Shown: piece by piece, positions 28,827 through 37,246 of the stretch
How the letters are laid out: every line of letters starts with the position of its first letter
Position numbering within the stretch: the stretch's first letter is position 1
Assembly (NCBI RefSeq): GCF_022829465.1
Contig: NZ_JAKSXZ010000110.1
Location: 124,001-188,000 of the forward strand
Length of the DNA stretch: 64,000 nt
Origin: Methylobacterium sp. J-067
GTDB lineage: Bacteria > Pseudomonadota > Alphaproteobacteria > Rhizobiales > Beijerinckiaceae
Direction of reading: 5' to 3'
The notes under the pieces: generated by a model
Database searches by the model: none
What the model was told of the DNA's origin: nothing
What the model saw: the letters and a program-made list of their open reading frames with translations, nothing else
Translations under genes and position numbers: made by a program

Positions 28827-30212
28827 ATGCCCTGGTCCGGCTGGTCGACGCGGACGCGGCTCATCGCGGTGGTACTGCTCATCGACCTGCTCGCCGCCGT
28901 CACCTCCTGCGCGGTGGTGGTGCTGAACGCCCGCACGGCGGTGCGGGTCGAGACCCGCGCCTCCCTCGCGACGGTGGAATCGCTGGTCGCGGACACGATC
29001 CGCCTCTCGGATACCTCCTCGCCGGAAGCGTTGCTTCAGGCCCTCGACCTGCGGTTCCGGGTGCTTCGGCACGTTCGCGTGGCCGTGCTCGACGCGCAGG
29101 GTCAGCGTGTCGGGCCCGTGGGGCCCGCCAAGCGGATCGAGCGCGAGGCGCCCGCGTGGTTCGCGCGGATGATCATGCCGCCCATCGAGCGGCACAGCCT
29201 GCCCATCGCGGTCGGCGGTCGCGTGCTCGGCACGGCGCAGATCACGACGCAGCCCATGGACGAGATCGAGGAGATCTGGGGCTACGTCCGTGCCCTCTCG
29301 CTCACGACCTTCGCCGTCAACCTTGCGATGCTGGTGGCGCTCTATCTTGCCCTGGCACGCATTCTCGCGCCGCTGCGCCGCCTCGGCGAAGCGCTGACGC
29401 AGCTCGAACACCACGATTACACCGCCCGCCTCGCACCGCCGGGCACGCCTGAACTGGCCGTCATCTCAGAGCGGTTCAACAAGGTGGCCGGGGCGCTGGC
29501 GCAGACGCGCTCGGCCAACGCCAGCCTGAACCAGAAGCTCCTGACCGCCCAGGACGACGAGCGCCGCCGCACCGCGCTCGAACTCCACGACGATTTCGGC
29601 CCCTGCCTCTTCGCCCTGGAGGCCAACGCCGCCTCCATCGCCCGCATCGCAGCGGGGGCGAAGGAGGTGGACCGCACCAAGCTTGCGGCCCGCGCGGCCG
29701 AGATCGGCACCATCGTGGGGCAGGTGCAGGGGGTGAACCGCGCGCTTCTCAACCGCCTGCGTCCGCACGGCCTCGGGCAGGCGCCGCTGCCGACCTGCCT
29801 CGATCTGCTGCTGCGCGGCTTCGGCGAGCGGCACCCCGGCATCGCCTTCGTCGGCCAGTTCGACGGGCTCGCCCGGGGCTACGGCGATCTCCTCGACCTC
29901 ACCATCTTCCGGTGCGTGCAGGAGAGCGCCACCAACGCCGTGCGCCACGGCGGCGCAACCCGCGTCGAGGCCACCGCCGCCGAGCGGGACGGCACGGTCT
30001 ACGTGGAGATCCGCGACAACGGCACCGGCATCCCCACCGAACACCGAATCGGCCTCGGGTTGTCGGGGATGCGCGAACGTGTCGAAGCCCTCCAGGGGAC
30101 TTTCGCCCTTGACAATATCGGCCCGGGGGCGATCGTCCGTATCGCCATTCCGATCCCGCCCGAGCGGAGCCCGGAGCCCGGCGACGAACTCATCTCCGCG
30201 CAAAGCGTATGA
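28827..30212 (+). CDS. NarX/UhpB-type sensor histidine kinase
   Basis: About 461 residues. Membrane helix (LIAVVLLIDLLAAVTSCAVV), an extracytoplasmic sensor of some 120 residues, a second helix (FAVNLAMLVALYLALARIL), a HAMP domain, then HisKA_3 with the H box ALELHDDFGPCLFAL and an HATPase with QESATNAVRHG and LGLSGMRERVEAL. ATG 28827 has GAGG three bases upstream; GTG 28773 and TTG 28752 are in-frame alternatives without a ribosome site. ATGA overlap with the next gene makes them one unit. Confidence 0.9.
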   Translation: MPWSGWSTRTRLIAVVLLIDLLAAVTSCAVVVLNARTAVRVETRASLATVESLVADTIRLSDTSSPEALLQALDLRFRVLRHVRVAVLDAQGQRVGPVGPAKRIEREAPAWFARMIMPPIERHSLPIAVGGRVLGTAQITTQPMDEIEEIWGYVRALSLTTFAVNLAMLVALYLALARILAPLRRLGEALTQLEHHDYTARLAPPGTPELAVISERFNKVAGALAQTRSANASLNQKLLTAQDDERRRTALELHDDFGPCLFALEANAASIARIAAGAKEVDRTKLAARAAEIGTIVGQVQGVNRALLNRLRPHGLGQAPLPTCLDLLLRGFGERHPGIAFVGQFDGLARGYGDLLDLTIFRCVQESATNAVRHGGATRVEATAAERDGTVYVEIRDNGTGIPTEHRIGLGLSGMRERVEALQGTFALDNIGPGAIVRIAIPIPPERSPEPGDELISAQSV

Positions 30213-30883
30213 ACGCCATCGCCTCTCAGATCGAGCCTGCCACCACTCGGCTCCCGGTGCTCGTGATCGACGACCACCCCATCGTCCTGCAGGGATGCCG
30301 ACGCGTCCTTGAGGATGCCGGTGTCGAGACCATCGCCGAGGCGACGACCGTGGTGGGCGGCTACCGCATCTTCCACCGCCTGCGGCCGCCGGTCGTCATC
30401 TGCGATCTCACCTTCCAGGGCAGCGGGCTGGCCGGGCTGGGGCTGATCCGGCGCATCCGCGCGGTGGCGCCGAACACGCGCATCCTCGTCTTCAGCATGC
30501 ACAACGATCCGGTGATCGTGGCCCGCGCCCTCGAAGCCGGGGCGCTCGGCTACGTCCTCAAGGATCACGCCTCGGCCGAACTCTACGACGCCTTCGAGAA
30601 GGTCCGCATCGGGGAGGTCTATCTCGACCGCCGCCTCGCCACCGAGGTCGCGATGCTGCGTGCGGATGCCCGCCGCACCCCGGAACTGCAATTGACGCCG
30701 CGCGAGCAGCAGATCCTGGCCCGTCTGGCGCAGGGCCGGTCCTACGGTGCCATCGCCTCCGACCTGTCGGTGAGCTATAAGACCGTCACCAATTCCTGCT
30801 CGCAGATGCGGCAGAAGCTCGGCGTGCGCACCCTGGCCGAACTGATCCACGTGGCCGTCACCCACGCGCAGCGCCAGGGCTGA
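30209..30883 (+). CDS. LuxR/NarL-family response regulator
   Basis: 224 residues. The receiver has IDDHP near residue 20 and the phospho-acceptor D in VVICDLTF; the C-terminal LuxR helix-turn-helix contains LTPREQQILARLAQGRSYGA and VSYKTVTNSCSQMRQKLG. It starts at ATG 30209 inside the stop of the kinase gene (ATGA), so kinase and regulator form a pair. Targets unknown; the TerB-CidA-LrgB operon starts 111 bases downstream. Confidence 0.95.
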   Translation: MNAIASQIEPATTRLPVLVIDDHPIVLQGCRRVLEDAGVETIAEATTVVGGYRIFHRLRPPVVICDLTFQGSGLAGLGLIRRIRAVAPNTRILVFSMHNDPVIVARALEAGALGYVLKDHASAELYDAFEKVRIGEVYLDRRLATEVAMLRADARRTPELQLTPREQQILARLAQGRSYGAIASDLSVSYKTVTNSCSQMRQKLGVRTLAELIHVAVTHAQRQG

Positions 30884-30889
30884 GCCCGC

Positions 30890-30938
30890 GCAGGCGATGC
30901 AAACGGGCCACGGCCCGTCGCAACCTGTCCCCGCCTGC
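30890..30938 (+). terminator. nested hairpins after the response regulator
   Basis: An outer arm pair GCAGGCG (30890-30896) / CGCCTGC (30932-30938) encloses a perfect inner stem ACGGGCC/GGCCCGT (30903-30918). It begins 7 bases after the stop codon, with no T tract. Possible terminator or attenuator before the TerB gene. Confidence 0.35.
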
Positions 30939-30994
30939 TTGATTTCCGCCAAGCGCGGCCGAATGTTGCAATGCACGTTTGGCCCGGAGCGGAC

Positions 30995-31465
30995 ATGTCC
31001 CTGATCGCACGCCTGCGTGCCTACGCGGTGGAGGCCCTGGGGATCGGAGCCTCGGAGGCGCGCGATCCTGCCGACGACACGCATCTGGCCGCGACCGCCC
31101 TGCTCGTCCACGTCGCCCGCGTCGACGGTATCCTTGCCCCCGCCGAGAGCGAGCGCCTCGCCCGCCTCGTGGAGGGCCGGTACGCTGACGGGCCCGCCGC
31201 CGCCCACGCCCTCATCGCCCGCGCGACCGCCGTGGACACCGAGGTGCGGGACGTGGCGAGCCTCGTGGAGATGATCCCGCACGAAGCCAACGGCGCCGAG
31301 CGCGAGGCGCTGCTCGCCATGGCGTGGTCGGTTGCCGGAGCGGACGGCAAGGTGGACGAGTTCGAGGAGGCGCTGGTGGAACGCCTGGGCCGTCTCCTCG
31401 GCTTCGATGAGGCGGGCATCGCCGCCGCCCGCCGCAGCGGCCTGTCCGGCGTCCCCGCCGAATGA
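30995..31465 (+). CDS. TerB-family protein
   Basis: 156 residues, all-helical TerB-like fold. The paired acidic repeats ARVDGILAPAE and AGADGKVDEFE fit the TerB metal-binding motif. ATG 30995 has GGAG four bases upstream; the frame runs 8 codons further without support. The stop overlaps the next ATG (ATGA), so it is the first gene of an operon with the CidA/LrgA-LrgB proteins. TerB domains also occur outside tellurite resistance as envelope-stress or calcium-linked modules, so that phenotype should not be assumed. Confidence 0.85.
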   Translation: MSLIARLRAYAVEALGIGASEARDPADDTHLAATALLVHVARVDGILAPAESERLARLVEGRYADGPAAAHALIARATAVDTEVRDVASLVEMIPHEANGAEREALLAMAWSVAGADGKVDEFEEALVERLGRLLGFDEAGIAAARRSGLSGVPAE

Positions 31466-31866
31466 TCGCCAGCCTCGCGCTGATCCTGCTGGCGCAACTC
31501 TGCGGCGAGGCCATCGCCCGGGGTTTCGGTCTGCCCGTGCCCGGCCCGGTGATCGGCATGGGGCTGATGTTCGGCTTCCTGCTCCTACGCGATTCCGCTC
31601 GCAGTCCCCTCCCACGCCTGCTGCCCCCGCCGTTGGTGGACGGCACGCTCGAGACCATCGCCAAGGGGCTGCTCGCCAACCTCTCGCTGCTGTTCGTGCC
31701 GGCGGGCGTCGGCGTCGTCGGCCGGCTCGATCTCCTGAAGACGCAGGGCGCGAAGCTTGCTGTGATCCTTCTGGTCTCGACGGCCGTCTCGCTGCTCACC
31801 ACCGTCCTCGTCTTCCGGGGCGTCTCGGCCCTGGTCGACCGGCGCGGTCGCAAGGACGAGGGCTAA
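31462..31866 (+). CDS. CidA/LrgA-family membrane protein
   Basis: 134 residues, four hydrophobic helices, holin-like. The N-terminus LALILLAQLCGEAIARGF and PGPVIGMGLMF are the conserved first third of the family. It is thought to work with LrgB (next gene, 3 bases apart) in controlling murein hydrolase activity, or as a three-carbon acid carrier. It overlaps the TerB gene by 4 bases. Confidence 0.9.
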   Translation: MIASLALILLAQLCGEAIARGFGLPVPGPVIGMGLMFGFLLLRDSARSPLPRLLPPPLVDGTLETIAKGLLANLSLLFVPAGVGVVGRLDLLKTQGAKLAVILLVSTAVSLLTTVLVFRGVSALVDRRGRKDEG

Positions 31867-31869
31867 GCC

Positions 31870-32589
31870 ATGGTGGGGAACGACTTCTCCCTGTGGGTGT
31901 ATCTCGCCCGCACGCCGCTGCTGTGGCTGACAGTAACGCTCACCGCCTACGTCGCCGCCGACAGGATCGCCGCCGCGACCGGGCGCCATCCGCTCGCGAA
32001 CCCGGTGCTCGTCGCGGTGGTGTTCGTGGCCGTCGTCCTGGCGCTCACCGACACGCCCTACCCGACCTATTTCGAGGGCGCGCAGTTCGTGCACTTCCTG
32101 CTCGGGCCGGCGACGGTGGTGCTGGCCTTCCCGCTCTACGAGCGCCGGGCGACGGTGAAACGCGCCCTGGTGCCGATGCTCGCCGCGCTGGCGGCAGGCT
32201 CGGTCGCGACGCTGGTCTGCGTGATCGTGCTGGCGCGGCTGTTCTCGATCCCGCAGCCGATCCTCGTGTCGCTGGCGCCGAAATCCGTAACCTCGGGCGT
32301 GGCGATGGGCATCGCCGCGACGCTCGGCGGCGACCCGACGCTCACCGCAATCCTCGTCATCCTCACCGGCATCATCGGGGCGATCCTCGTCACGCCGATG
32401 ATGGAGGCGTTAAAGATCTCGGACATGCGGGCGCGGGGCTTCGCGGCCGGGCTCGCCGCGCACGGCATCGGCACGGCCCGCGCCTTCCAGGTCAGCGAGG
32501 TCGCGGGGACCTTCGCCGGGATCGCGATGGGCCTGAACGCCTTCGTGACCGCGATCCTCGCGCCGCTGGCCCTGCACCTCTTCAGCTAG
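31870..32589 (+). CDS. LrgB-family membrane protein
   Basis: 239 residues with about seven hydrophobic helices. FLLGPATVVLAFPLYERR and LAPKSVTSGVAMGIAATLGG are highly conserved LrgB segments; HGIGTARAFQ is near the end. Partner of the upstream CidA/LrgA protein. Ends 4 bases before the stop of the convergent flavoenzyme. Confidence 0.93.
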   Translation: MVGNDFSLWVYLARTPLLWLTVTLTAYVAADRIAAATGRHPLANPVLVAVVFVAVVLALTDTPYPTYFEGAQFVHFLLGPATVVLAFPLYERRATVKRALVPMLAALAAGSVATLVCVIVLARLFSIPQPILVSLAPKSVTSGVAMGIAATLGGDPTLTAILVILTGIIGAILVTPMMEALKISDMRARGFAAGLAAHGIGTARAFQVSEVAGTFAGIAMGLNAFVTAILAPLALHLFS

Positions 32590-32593
32590 GGCG

Positions 32594-33691
32594 TCAGGCG
32601 TCGAGCCGGTTGGCCACGTCCTCGGCGAGGGACAGGCTGGATGTCAGGCCGGGGCTCTCGATGCCGAACAGGTGCACGAGGTTCGGAAGCCCGTGCTCGG
32701 CCGGTCCCTCAATGCGGAAATCGGCCGCCGCCTCGCCCGGCCCCGTGAGCTTCGGGCGCAGGCCGGCGTAATCCGGGAACAGGGCCCCATCCGGCAGGGC
32801 GGGCCAGTACCGGCGGATCGCCTCGTAGAACGAGGCCGCGCGGGCGGGATCGACGCGGTAATCCGGCTCGTCCACCCATTCCACGTCCGGCCCGAACCGC
32901 ACGCGGCCGTTGAGGTCGAGGGTCAGGTGGATGCCGAGCCCACCGTCGATGCGGGGCGCGGGATAGATCAGGTGCGTGAAGGCCGGCTTGCCGGTGCAGC
33001 CGAAATAGTTGCCCCGCGCGAGATGCAGGTGCGGGACCGAAGCCGCCGGGTAGCCCTCCGTTCGGGCGGCGATGGCGGGGGCGCCGAAGCCGGCCGCGTT
33101 CACCACCGCGTCGAAGGGCATCGTGTCCGGTTCGTCGCCGCCGAAGCTCGCCTGCCATTGCCCGTCCTCGCGGGCGAGGCGCTGAACCGGGGTGCGCAGG
33201 GCGAGCGCGCCGCCGCGATCCTCGATCTCCCCCTGCAGCGCGAGCATGAAGGCGTGGCTGTCGATGATGCCGGTGTTCGGCGAGTACAGAGCCAGCGTGC
33301 AGGCGAGGTTCGGTTCGAGTCGCCTGGCCTGATCCGCATCGAGCAGTTCGAGCCCGGCGACGCCGTTCGCCTCGCCCCTGGCGTGGATGTTCGCGATGGC
33401 GTCCGCCTCGCCCGCGTCGCAGGCGACGATCAGCTTCCCGCAACGGCGGTGAGGCACCCCCGTCCTCTCGCAGAAGTGGTAAATCTGTTGCGCCCCTTTG
33501 ACGCAGTTCCGGGCTCGGAGGGAATTCGTGGGGTAATACATCCCCGCATGGATCACCTCCGAACTGCGGGAGGAAACGCCCGTGCCGATCGCCTTCTCGA
33601 CCTCCGCCACGATCACGGTATGACCCCGTAGCGCGAGCGCGCGTCCGACCGCGAGGCCGACCACCCCCGCCCCCACGACGAGCACGTCCAT
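32594..33691 (-). CDS. lhgO: L-2-hydroxyglutarate oxidase-like FAD oxidoreductase
   Basis: DAO-fold flavoprotein of 365 residues. Rossmann VVGAGVVGLAVGRALAL opens the protein, followed by SSRSSEVIHAGMYYP, the usual LhgO/L2HGDH segment that sets the FAD and substrate site; HLFGIESPGLTSSLSLA is the C-terminal FAD contact. Likely oxidises L-2-hydroxyglutarate to 2-oxoglutarate. ATG 33691 (AGGA eight bases upstream) is better than the TTG one codon before. Annotated from family; substrate not proven. Confidence 0.88.
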   Translation of the reverse strand: MDVLVVGAGVVGLAVGRALALRGHTVIVAEVEKAIGTGVSSRSSEVIHAGMYYPTNSLRARNCVKGAQQIYHFCERTGVPHRRCGKLIVACDAGEADAIANIHARGEANGVAGLELLDADQARRLEPNLACTLALYSPNTGIIDSHAFMLALQGEIEDRGGALALRTPVQRLAREDGQWQASFGGDEPDTMPFDAVVNAAGFGAPAIAARTEGYPAASVPHLHLARGNYFGCTGKPAFTHLIYPAPRIDGGLGIHLTLDLNGRVRFGPDVEWVDEPDYRVDPARAASFYEAIRRYWPALPDGALFPDYAGLRPKLTGPGEAAADFRIEGPAEHGLPNLVHLFGIESPGLTSSLSLAEDVANRLDA

Positions 33692-34029
33692 CAAACGTTC
33701 CTCTCCAAATCAAACATATGCGGTTCTTCAGAGCGAAGGGTGACAGGCTCAAACTGTCGTAACCGGCTCCATTTCGTTGATGCATGCATGAAAAAGGGGC
33801 CTCCGCGCCTCAAAAAGAGCTTCAAAACAAGTCGTGGAGCCGTTGACGAATGAATGCAATCATAAGTAGTATAGTATCCTAGTGTACACCGGCTTTGGCG
33901 GGTCGGCTGTTTTTTGCAGCCGACGGACCACCTGGGGGGAGCCGGAGCACGCCCGCATGCTCATGGCACCGGCGTGAACAGGGCCATGACAAGGCCTGCC
34001 GCGCGATGGTGAAAACCAGGGACCGCACG
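33692..34029. promoter_or_regulatory. AT-rich intergenic region before the MucR-type gene
   Basis: 338 bases of unusually AT-rich DNA for this window. It holds a sigma-70-like promoter (33843-33872, listed separately), the palindromes ATGCATGCAT (33780-33789) and GTGTACAC (33882-33889), and a leader of some 150 bases before the regulator gene. AT-rich stretches with T-A steps are the kind of DNA that MucR/Ros proteins bind, so autoregulation is likely. Confidence 0.55.
33843..33872 (+). promoter_or_regulatory. sigma-70-type promoter of the MucR-type regulator
   Basis: TTGACG (33843-33848) and TAGTAT (33867-33872) with 18 bases between. The predicted transcription start is near 33880, next to the GTGTACAC palindrome. 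Confidence 0.5.
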
Positions 34030-34467
34030 ATGACCGATAAGCCGACCGTGGAACTCGCGACCCGGATCTTGACCGCCTACGTCAGTCGCAATCGTGTCCC
34101 TGCAACCAATTTGCCCGAGCTCCTGACCGAGATCCATCAGGCAATCGATCACCTCGCCAAACCGAAGCAGCCGACCCTCCAGCGCCCGTCGCCGGCCCAG
34201 GTCGCCGCCTCGATCCGCCCGGATGCGATCACCAGCTTCGAGGACGGCAAGCCCTACAAGGCCCTGCGCCGGCACCTGACCCTGCGGGGCCTGACGCCGG
34301 AGACCTACCGCGCGAAGTGGGGCCTGCCGGTCGATTACCCGATGGTCTGCGCCACCTACAGCGCCCGCCGCTCGGAAATCTCGCGCGAGATCAGCGTCGG
34401 CCAGCAGCAGCGGGCCAAGCTCTCCCTGGTCGAGACGGGCAAGGGCGCGACCGCTACGATTCAGTGA
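34030..34467 (+). CDS. mucR: MucR/Ros-family transcriptional regulator lacking zinc ligands
   Basis: 145 residues. The N-terminal dimerisation region (ELATRILTAYVSRNRVP) and the C-terminal DNA-binding fold (GLTPETYRAKWGLPVDYPMV) are typical. The zinc site of classical family members (C-x2-C/D ... H-x3-5-H) is degraded: S69 stands for the first Cys, D72 for the second ligand and R86 for the second His; only H82 remains. Zinc-free homologues that still bind DNA are known from Mesorhizobium. ATG 34030 has AGGGA upstream. It overlaps the convergent glucosidase by 14 bases. Confidence 0.88.
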   Translation: MTDKPTVELATRILTAYVSRNRVPATNLPELLTEIHQAIDHLAKPKQPTLQRPSPAQVAASIRPDAITSFEDGKPYKALRRHLTLRGLTPETYRAKWGLPVDYPMVCATYSARRSEISREISVGQQQRAKLSLVETGKGATATIQ

Positions 34468-37072
34468 CCTGCTGAATCAGCAGCGCCACGAGGCCCGACC
34501 AGCCGGTTTGATGCGAGGCGCCGACACCGCGCCCCGTATCCCCGTGGTAGTACTCATAGAACAGGATGTGATCCCGGAAGTGGGGATCCTCCTGTTCGAT
34601 GTGGCTATCGCCATAGACCGCCCGACACCCGTCCGGCCCCCGTGCCGAGAGGGCGATTAGCCGGCAGGACAACTCGTCCGCGATCTCGCGCAGATTGAGT
34701 TTGCGCCCCGATCCGGTCGGCGCCTCGACCGTGAAGTCGGGGCCGAAATAGTCGTAGAAGCGGTGCAGGCTCGCGATGAGCAGGAAGTTCACCGGCATCC
34801 AGACGGGACCGCGCCAATTCGAGTTGCCCCCGAACAGGCGGGACCGTGATTCCGCGGGCTCGTAGGCGAGGCCGAGGTCGCGTCCGTCCCAGGGGAAGCA
34901 GAACGGTGCCTCCGCATAGGCCCGCGAGACCGCCCGCACCCCGTGATCCGACAGGAACTCGGCCGGATCGAGCATCCGCCGCAGTAGCGCCTTCAGCCGG
35001 TGGCCGCGCAGCAGGGAGAGCAGGGCCGAGCGTCCGACCCCCGGCTCGTTCCAGTGGGAGACGAGCCGCCAGAGATCGGGCCGATTCTGCTGGAAGAAGA
35101 TCAGCCGCTCTCTCAGGCGCGGCAGGCGCTCCACATCCGCCTCCCGCAGCACCGCCACGGCCAGGATCGGGATGAGCCCGACCATGGTCCGCACGCGAAT
35201 CGGTAGACGCGCCTCGGGCGTCTCGATCACGTCGTAGAAGAAGCCGTCCGCTTCATCCCACACGCCGTCGCCCGTCGCCGCCGCGATGAGGAGGAAGTGC
35301 TCGAAGAACTTCCCCGCCATGTCCTCGTAGGTCGAATCCACCAGCGCCAGCTCGATGGCGATTCGCATCAGATTGAGGGCATACATCGCCATCCAGGCGG
35401 TGGCGTCGGATTGGGTCAGCGTCGCGCCGCCGCCGAGGGGCTTCGAGCGGTCGAAGATGCCGATGTTGTCGAGGCCGAGGAACCCGCCCTGGAACAGGTT
35501 GCGGTCGTTGGCATCCTTGCGGTTCACCCACCACGTGAAATTCAGCGTCAGGCGGTGGAAGACGCGCTTCAGGAAGTCGTGGTCCGGCTGGCCGGTCAGG
35601 TTCCGGTCAATCTCGAACACCCGCCACGCCGCCAGGGCGTGGAGCGGCGGGTTCGCATCCTCGAAGCCCCATTCGTAAGCGGGCAGCGCCGCGTTGGGAT
35701 GGCTGTAGGCGTCGCCGACGAGGAGCAGGATCTGATTCTTCGCGAAGTCCGGGTCGATCATCGCGAAGACGAGGGACTGGAGCGCGAGGTCCCAGGAGGC
35801 GAACCAGGGATACTCCCAGGCATCCGGCATCGAGATGATGTCGTTGGCGCGCAGGTGCATCCAATCGTGGTTGCGCCCGTGCCGCCGCTCGGCCGGCGGT
35901 GCCGGCTGGCCGGGATCGCCGACCAGCCACTCGCGCACATCGTAATGGTAGAGCTGCTTCGACCACAGCATCCCCGCCAGCGCCTGCCGCTGGACGCGGC
36001 GCCGGTCGGGATCGGTGATCGAGGATTGCAGCGCCGCGTAGAAGGCGTCCGCCTCCGTCTCGCGCGTCGCGAAGAGGGCGTCGAAATCCGCGAACGGGTC
36101 TCCCTCGGCTTCGGCCGGGCGCAGGCGCAGGCGGATCTCCCGCGTCTCGCCCGGTGCGAGGCGCAACGAGAAGCGGGCGGCGCATTTCGTGCCGGCCCGG
36201 TCGTCTACGGCGCTGGGCTCGCCCTGGACGACGTGCCGGTCGATCCCGTCCTTGAACAGACCCTCGGCCGGGCCGACTCCGAACACACGGTGGAGGTTGG
36301 TCTCGTTCTCAGTGAACAGCCACCCGTCCGGTCCGTCCGCAGACAGGCGCAGCGGCGACAGTTCCGGGTGGGTCGCGAGGACCCCGCCGGCCTCGTCGCG
36401 CCGCAGGGCCGGCTTCTCCATGCCGGGCTGCCACGACCATAGGTTGCGCGCCCAGAACTGCGGCAGAAGGGTGAGGTCCGCTGCGTCCGGCCCGCGATTG
36501 GTGGCGCGGACGCGCATCAGGATGTCGTCGGGCGCGGCCTTGGCATAGGCGATCTCGACATCGAAGTACCGGCCTCCATCGAACAGGCCGGTATCGAGCA
36601 GCTCGAATTCCGGCTCATCCAGACCTCGGGCGCGGTTTTCCGCGAGCAGGCGCGAATAGGGAAATTCCGCTTGCGGATACTTGTAGATCATCCGCATGAA
36701 GGAATGCGTCGGGGTGCCGTCGAGATAGTAATATAGTTCCTTGACGTCCTCGCCGTGATTGCCTTCCTCGTTGGTCAAACCGAACAGCCGCTCCTTCAGG
36801 ATCGGATCGCGACCATTCCAGAGTGCGAGGGACAGACACCACCTCAGATGTCGCTCGCCGAAACCGCCGATACCGTCTTCGCCCCAGCGATAGGCACGGG
36901 AGCGGGCGTGATCGTGAGGGAAATACGTCCACGCATCGCCCCCGGCACTATAGTCTTCTCGGACTGTGCCCCATTGGCGGTCGCTGAGATACGGACCCCA
37001 CGCCCGCCAGGCGGGGGCGGAGCGCGCGGCAACGAGGCGAAGTCCTTCCACCGTCTCGAAAATTTGCGTCAC
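34454..37072 (-). CDS. GH63-like glucosidase / glycosylglycerate hydrolase
   Basis: Large soluble enzyme of about 872 residues with an (alpha/alpha)6 barrel. WGPYLSDRQWGTVREDYS, TYFPHDHARSRAYRWGEDG and FGLTNEEGNHGEDVKELYYY are segments conserved in bacterial GH63 proteins, as is the C-terminal FLGLDNIGIFDRS. Family members hydrolyse glucosyl- or mannosyl-glycerate or alpha-glucosides. The frame is open to ATG 37183, but GTG 37072 has AGGGTGG five bases upstream and gives the usual N-terminal length. No sugar-uptake gene is adjacent; the substrate is not certain. Confidence 0.87.
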   Translation of the reverse strand: MTQIFETVEGLRLVAARSAPAWRAWGPYLSDRQWGTVREDYSAGGDAWTYFPHDHARSRAYRWGEDGIGGFGERHLRWCLSLALWNGRDPILKERLFGLTNEEGNHGEDVKELYYYLDGTPTHSFMRMIYKYPQAEFPYSRLLAENRARGLDEPEFELLDTGLFDGGRYFDVEIAYAKAAPDDILMRVRATNRGPDAADLTLLPQFWARNLWSWQPGMEKPALRRDEAGGVLATHPELSPLRLSADGPDGWLFTENETNLHRVFGVGPAEGLFKDGIDRHVVQGEPSAVDDRAGTKCAARFSLRLAPGETREIRLRLRPAEAEGDPFADFDALFATRETEADAFYAALQSSITDPDRRRVQRQALAGMLWSKQLYHYDVREWLVGDPGQPAPPAERRHGRNHDWMHLRANDIISMPDAWEYPWFASWDLALQSLVFAMIDPDFAKNQILLLVGDAYSHPNAALPAYEWGFEDANPPLHALAAWRVFEIDRNLTGQPDHDFLKRVFHRLTLNFTWWVNRKDANDRNLFQGGFLGLDNIGIFDRSKPLGGGATLTQSDATAWMAMYALNLMRIAIELALVDSTYEDMAGKFFEHFLLIAAATGDGVWDEADGFFYDVIETPEARLPIRVRTMVGLIPILAVAVLREADVERLPRLRERLIFFQQNRPDLWRLVSHWNEPGVGRSALLSLLRGHRLKALLRRMLDPAEFLSDHGVRAVSRAYAEAPFCFPWDGRDLGLAYEPAESRSRLFGGNSNWRGPVWMPVNFLLIASLHRFYDYFGPDFTVEAPTGSGRKLNLREIADELSCRLIALSARGPDGCRAVYGDSHIEQEDPHFRDHILFYEYYHGDTGRGVGASHQTGWSGLVALLIQQVTES

Positions 37073-37246
37073 GCGGTCCACCCTTTTCAGCCCCGACGCT
37101 TCCACCGGCGAGCGCCTCCCGTCAAGCCGAGGACACACCTCGTCCGGGAAATGGCAGGTTCCAAGCAACCTAAGCTTGGCCATTCGAACTACTTATGAGA
37201 TAGTTGGTCGTCGCCCATGGGACGGCGTATCCAGGAGACGACGCCT

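Noticed and set aside
33306..33322. GGTTCGAGTC resembling a tRNA T-loop
   Set aside because: It lies inside the lhgO-like coding sequence, with no acceptor stem or anticodon arm around it.
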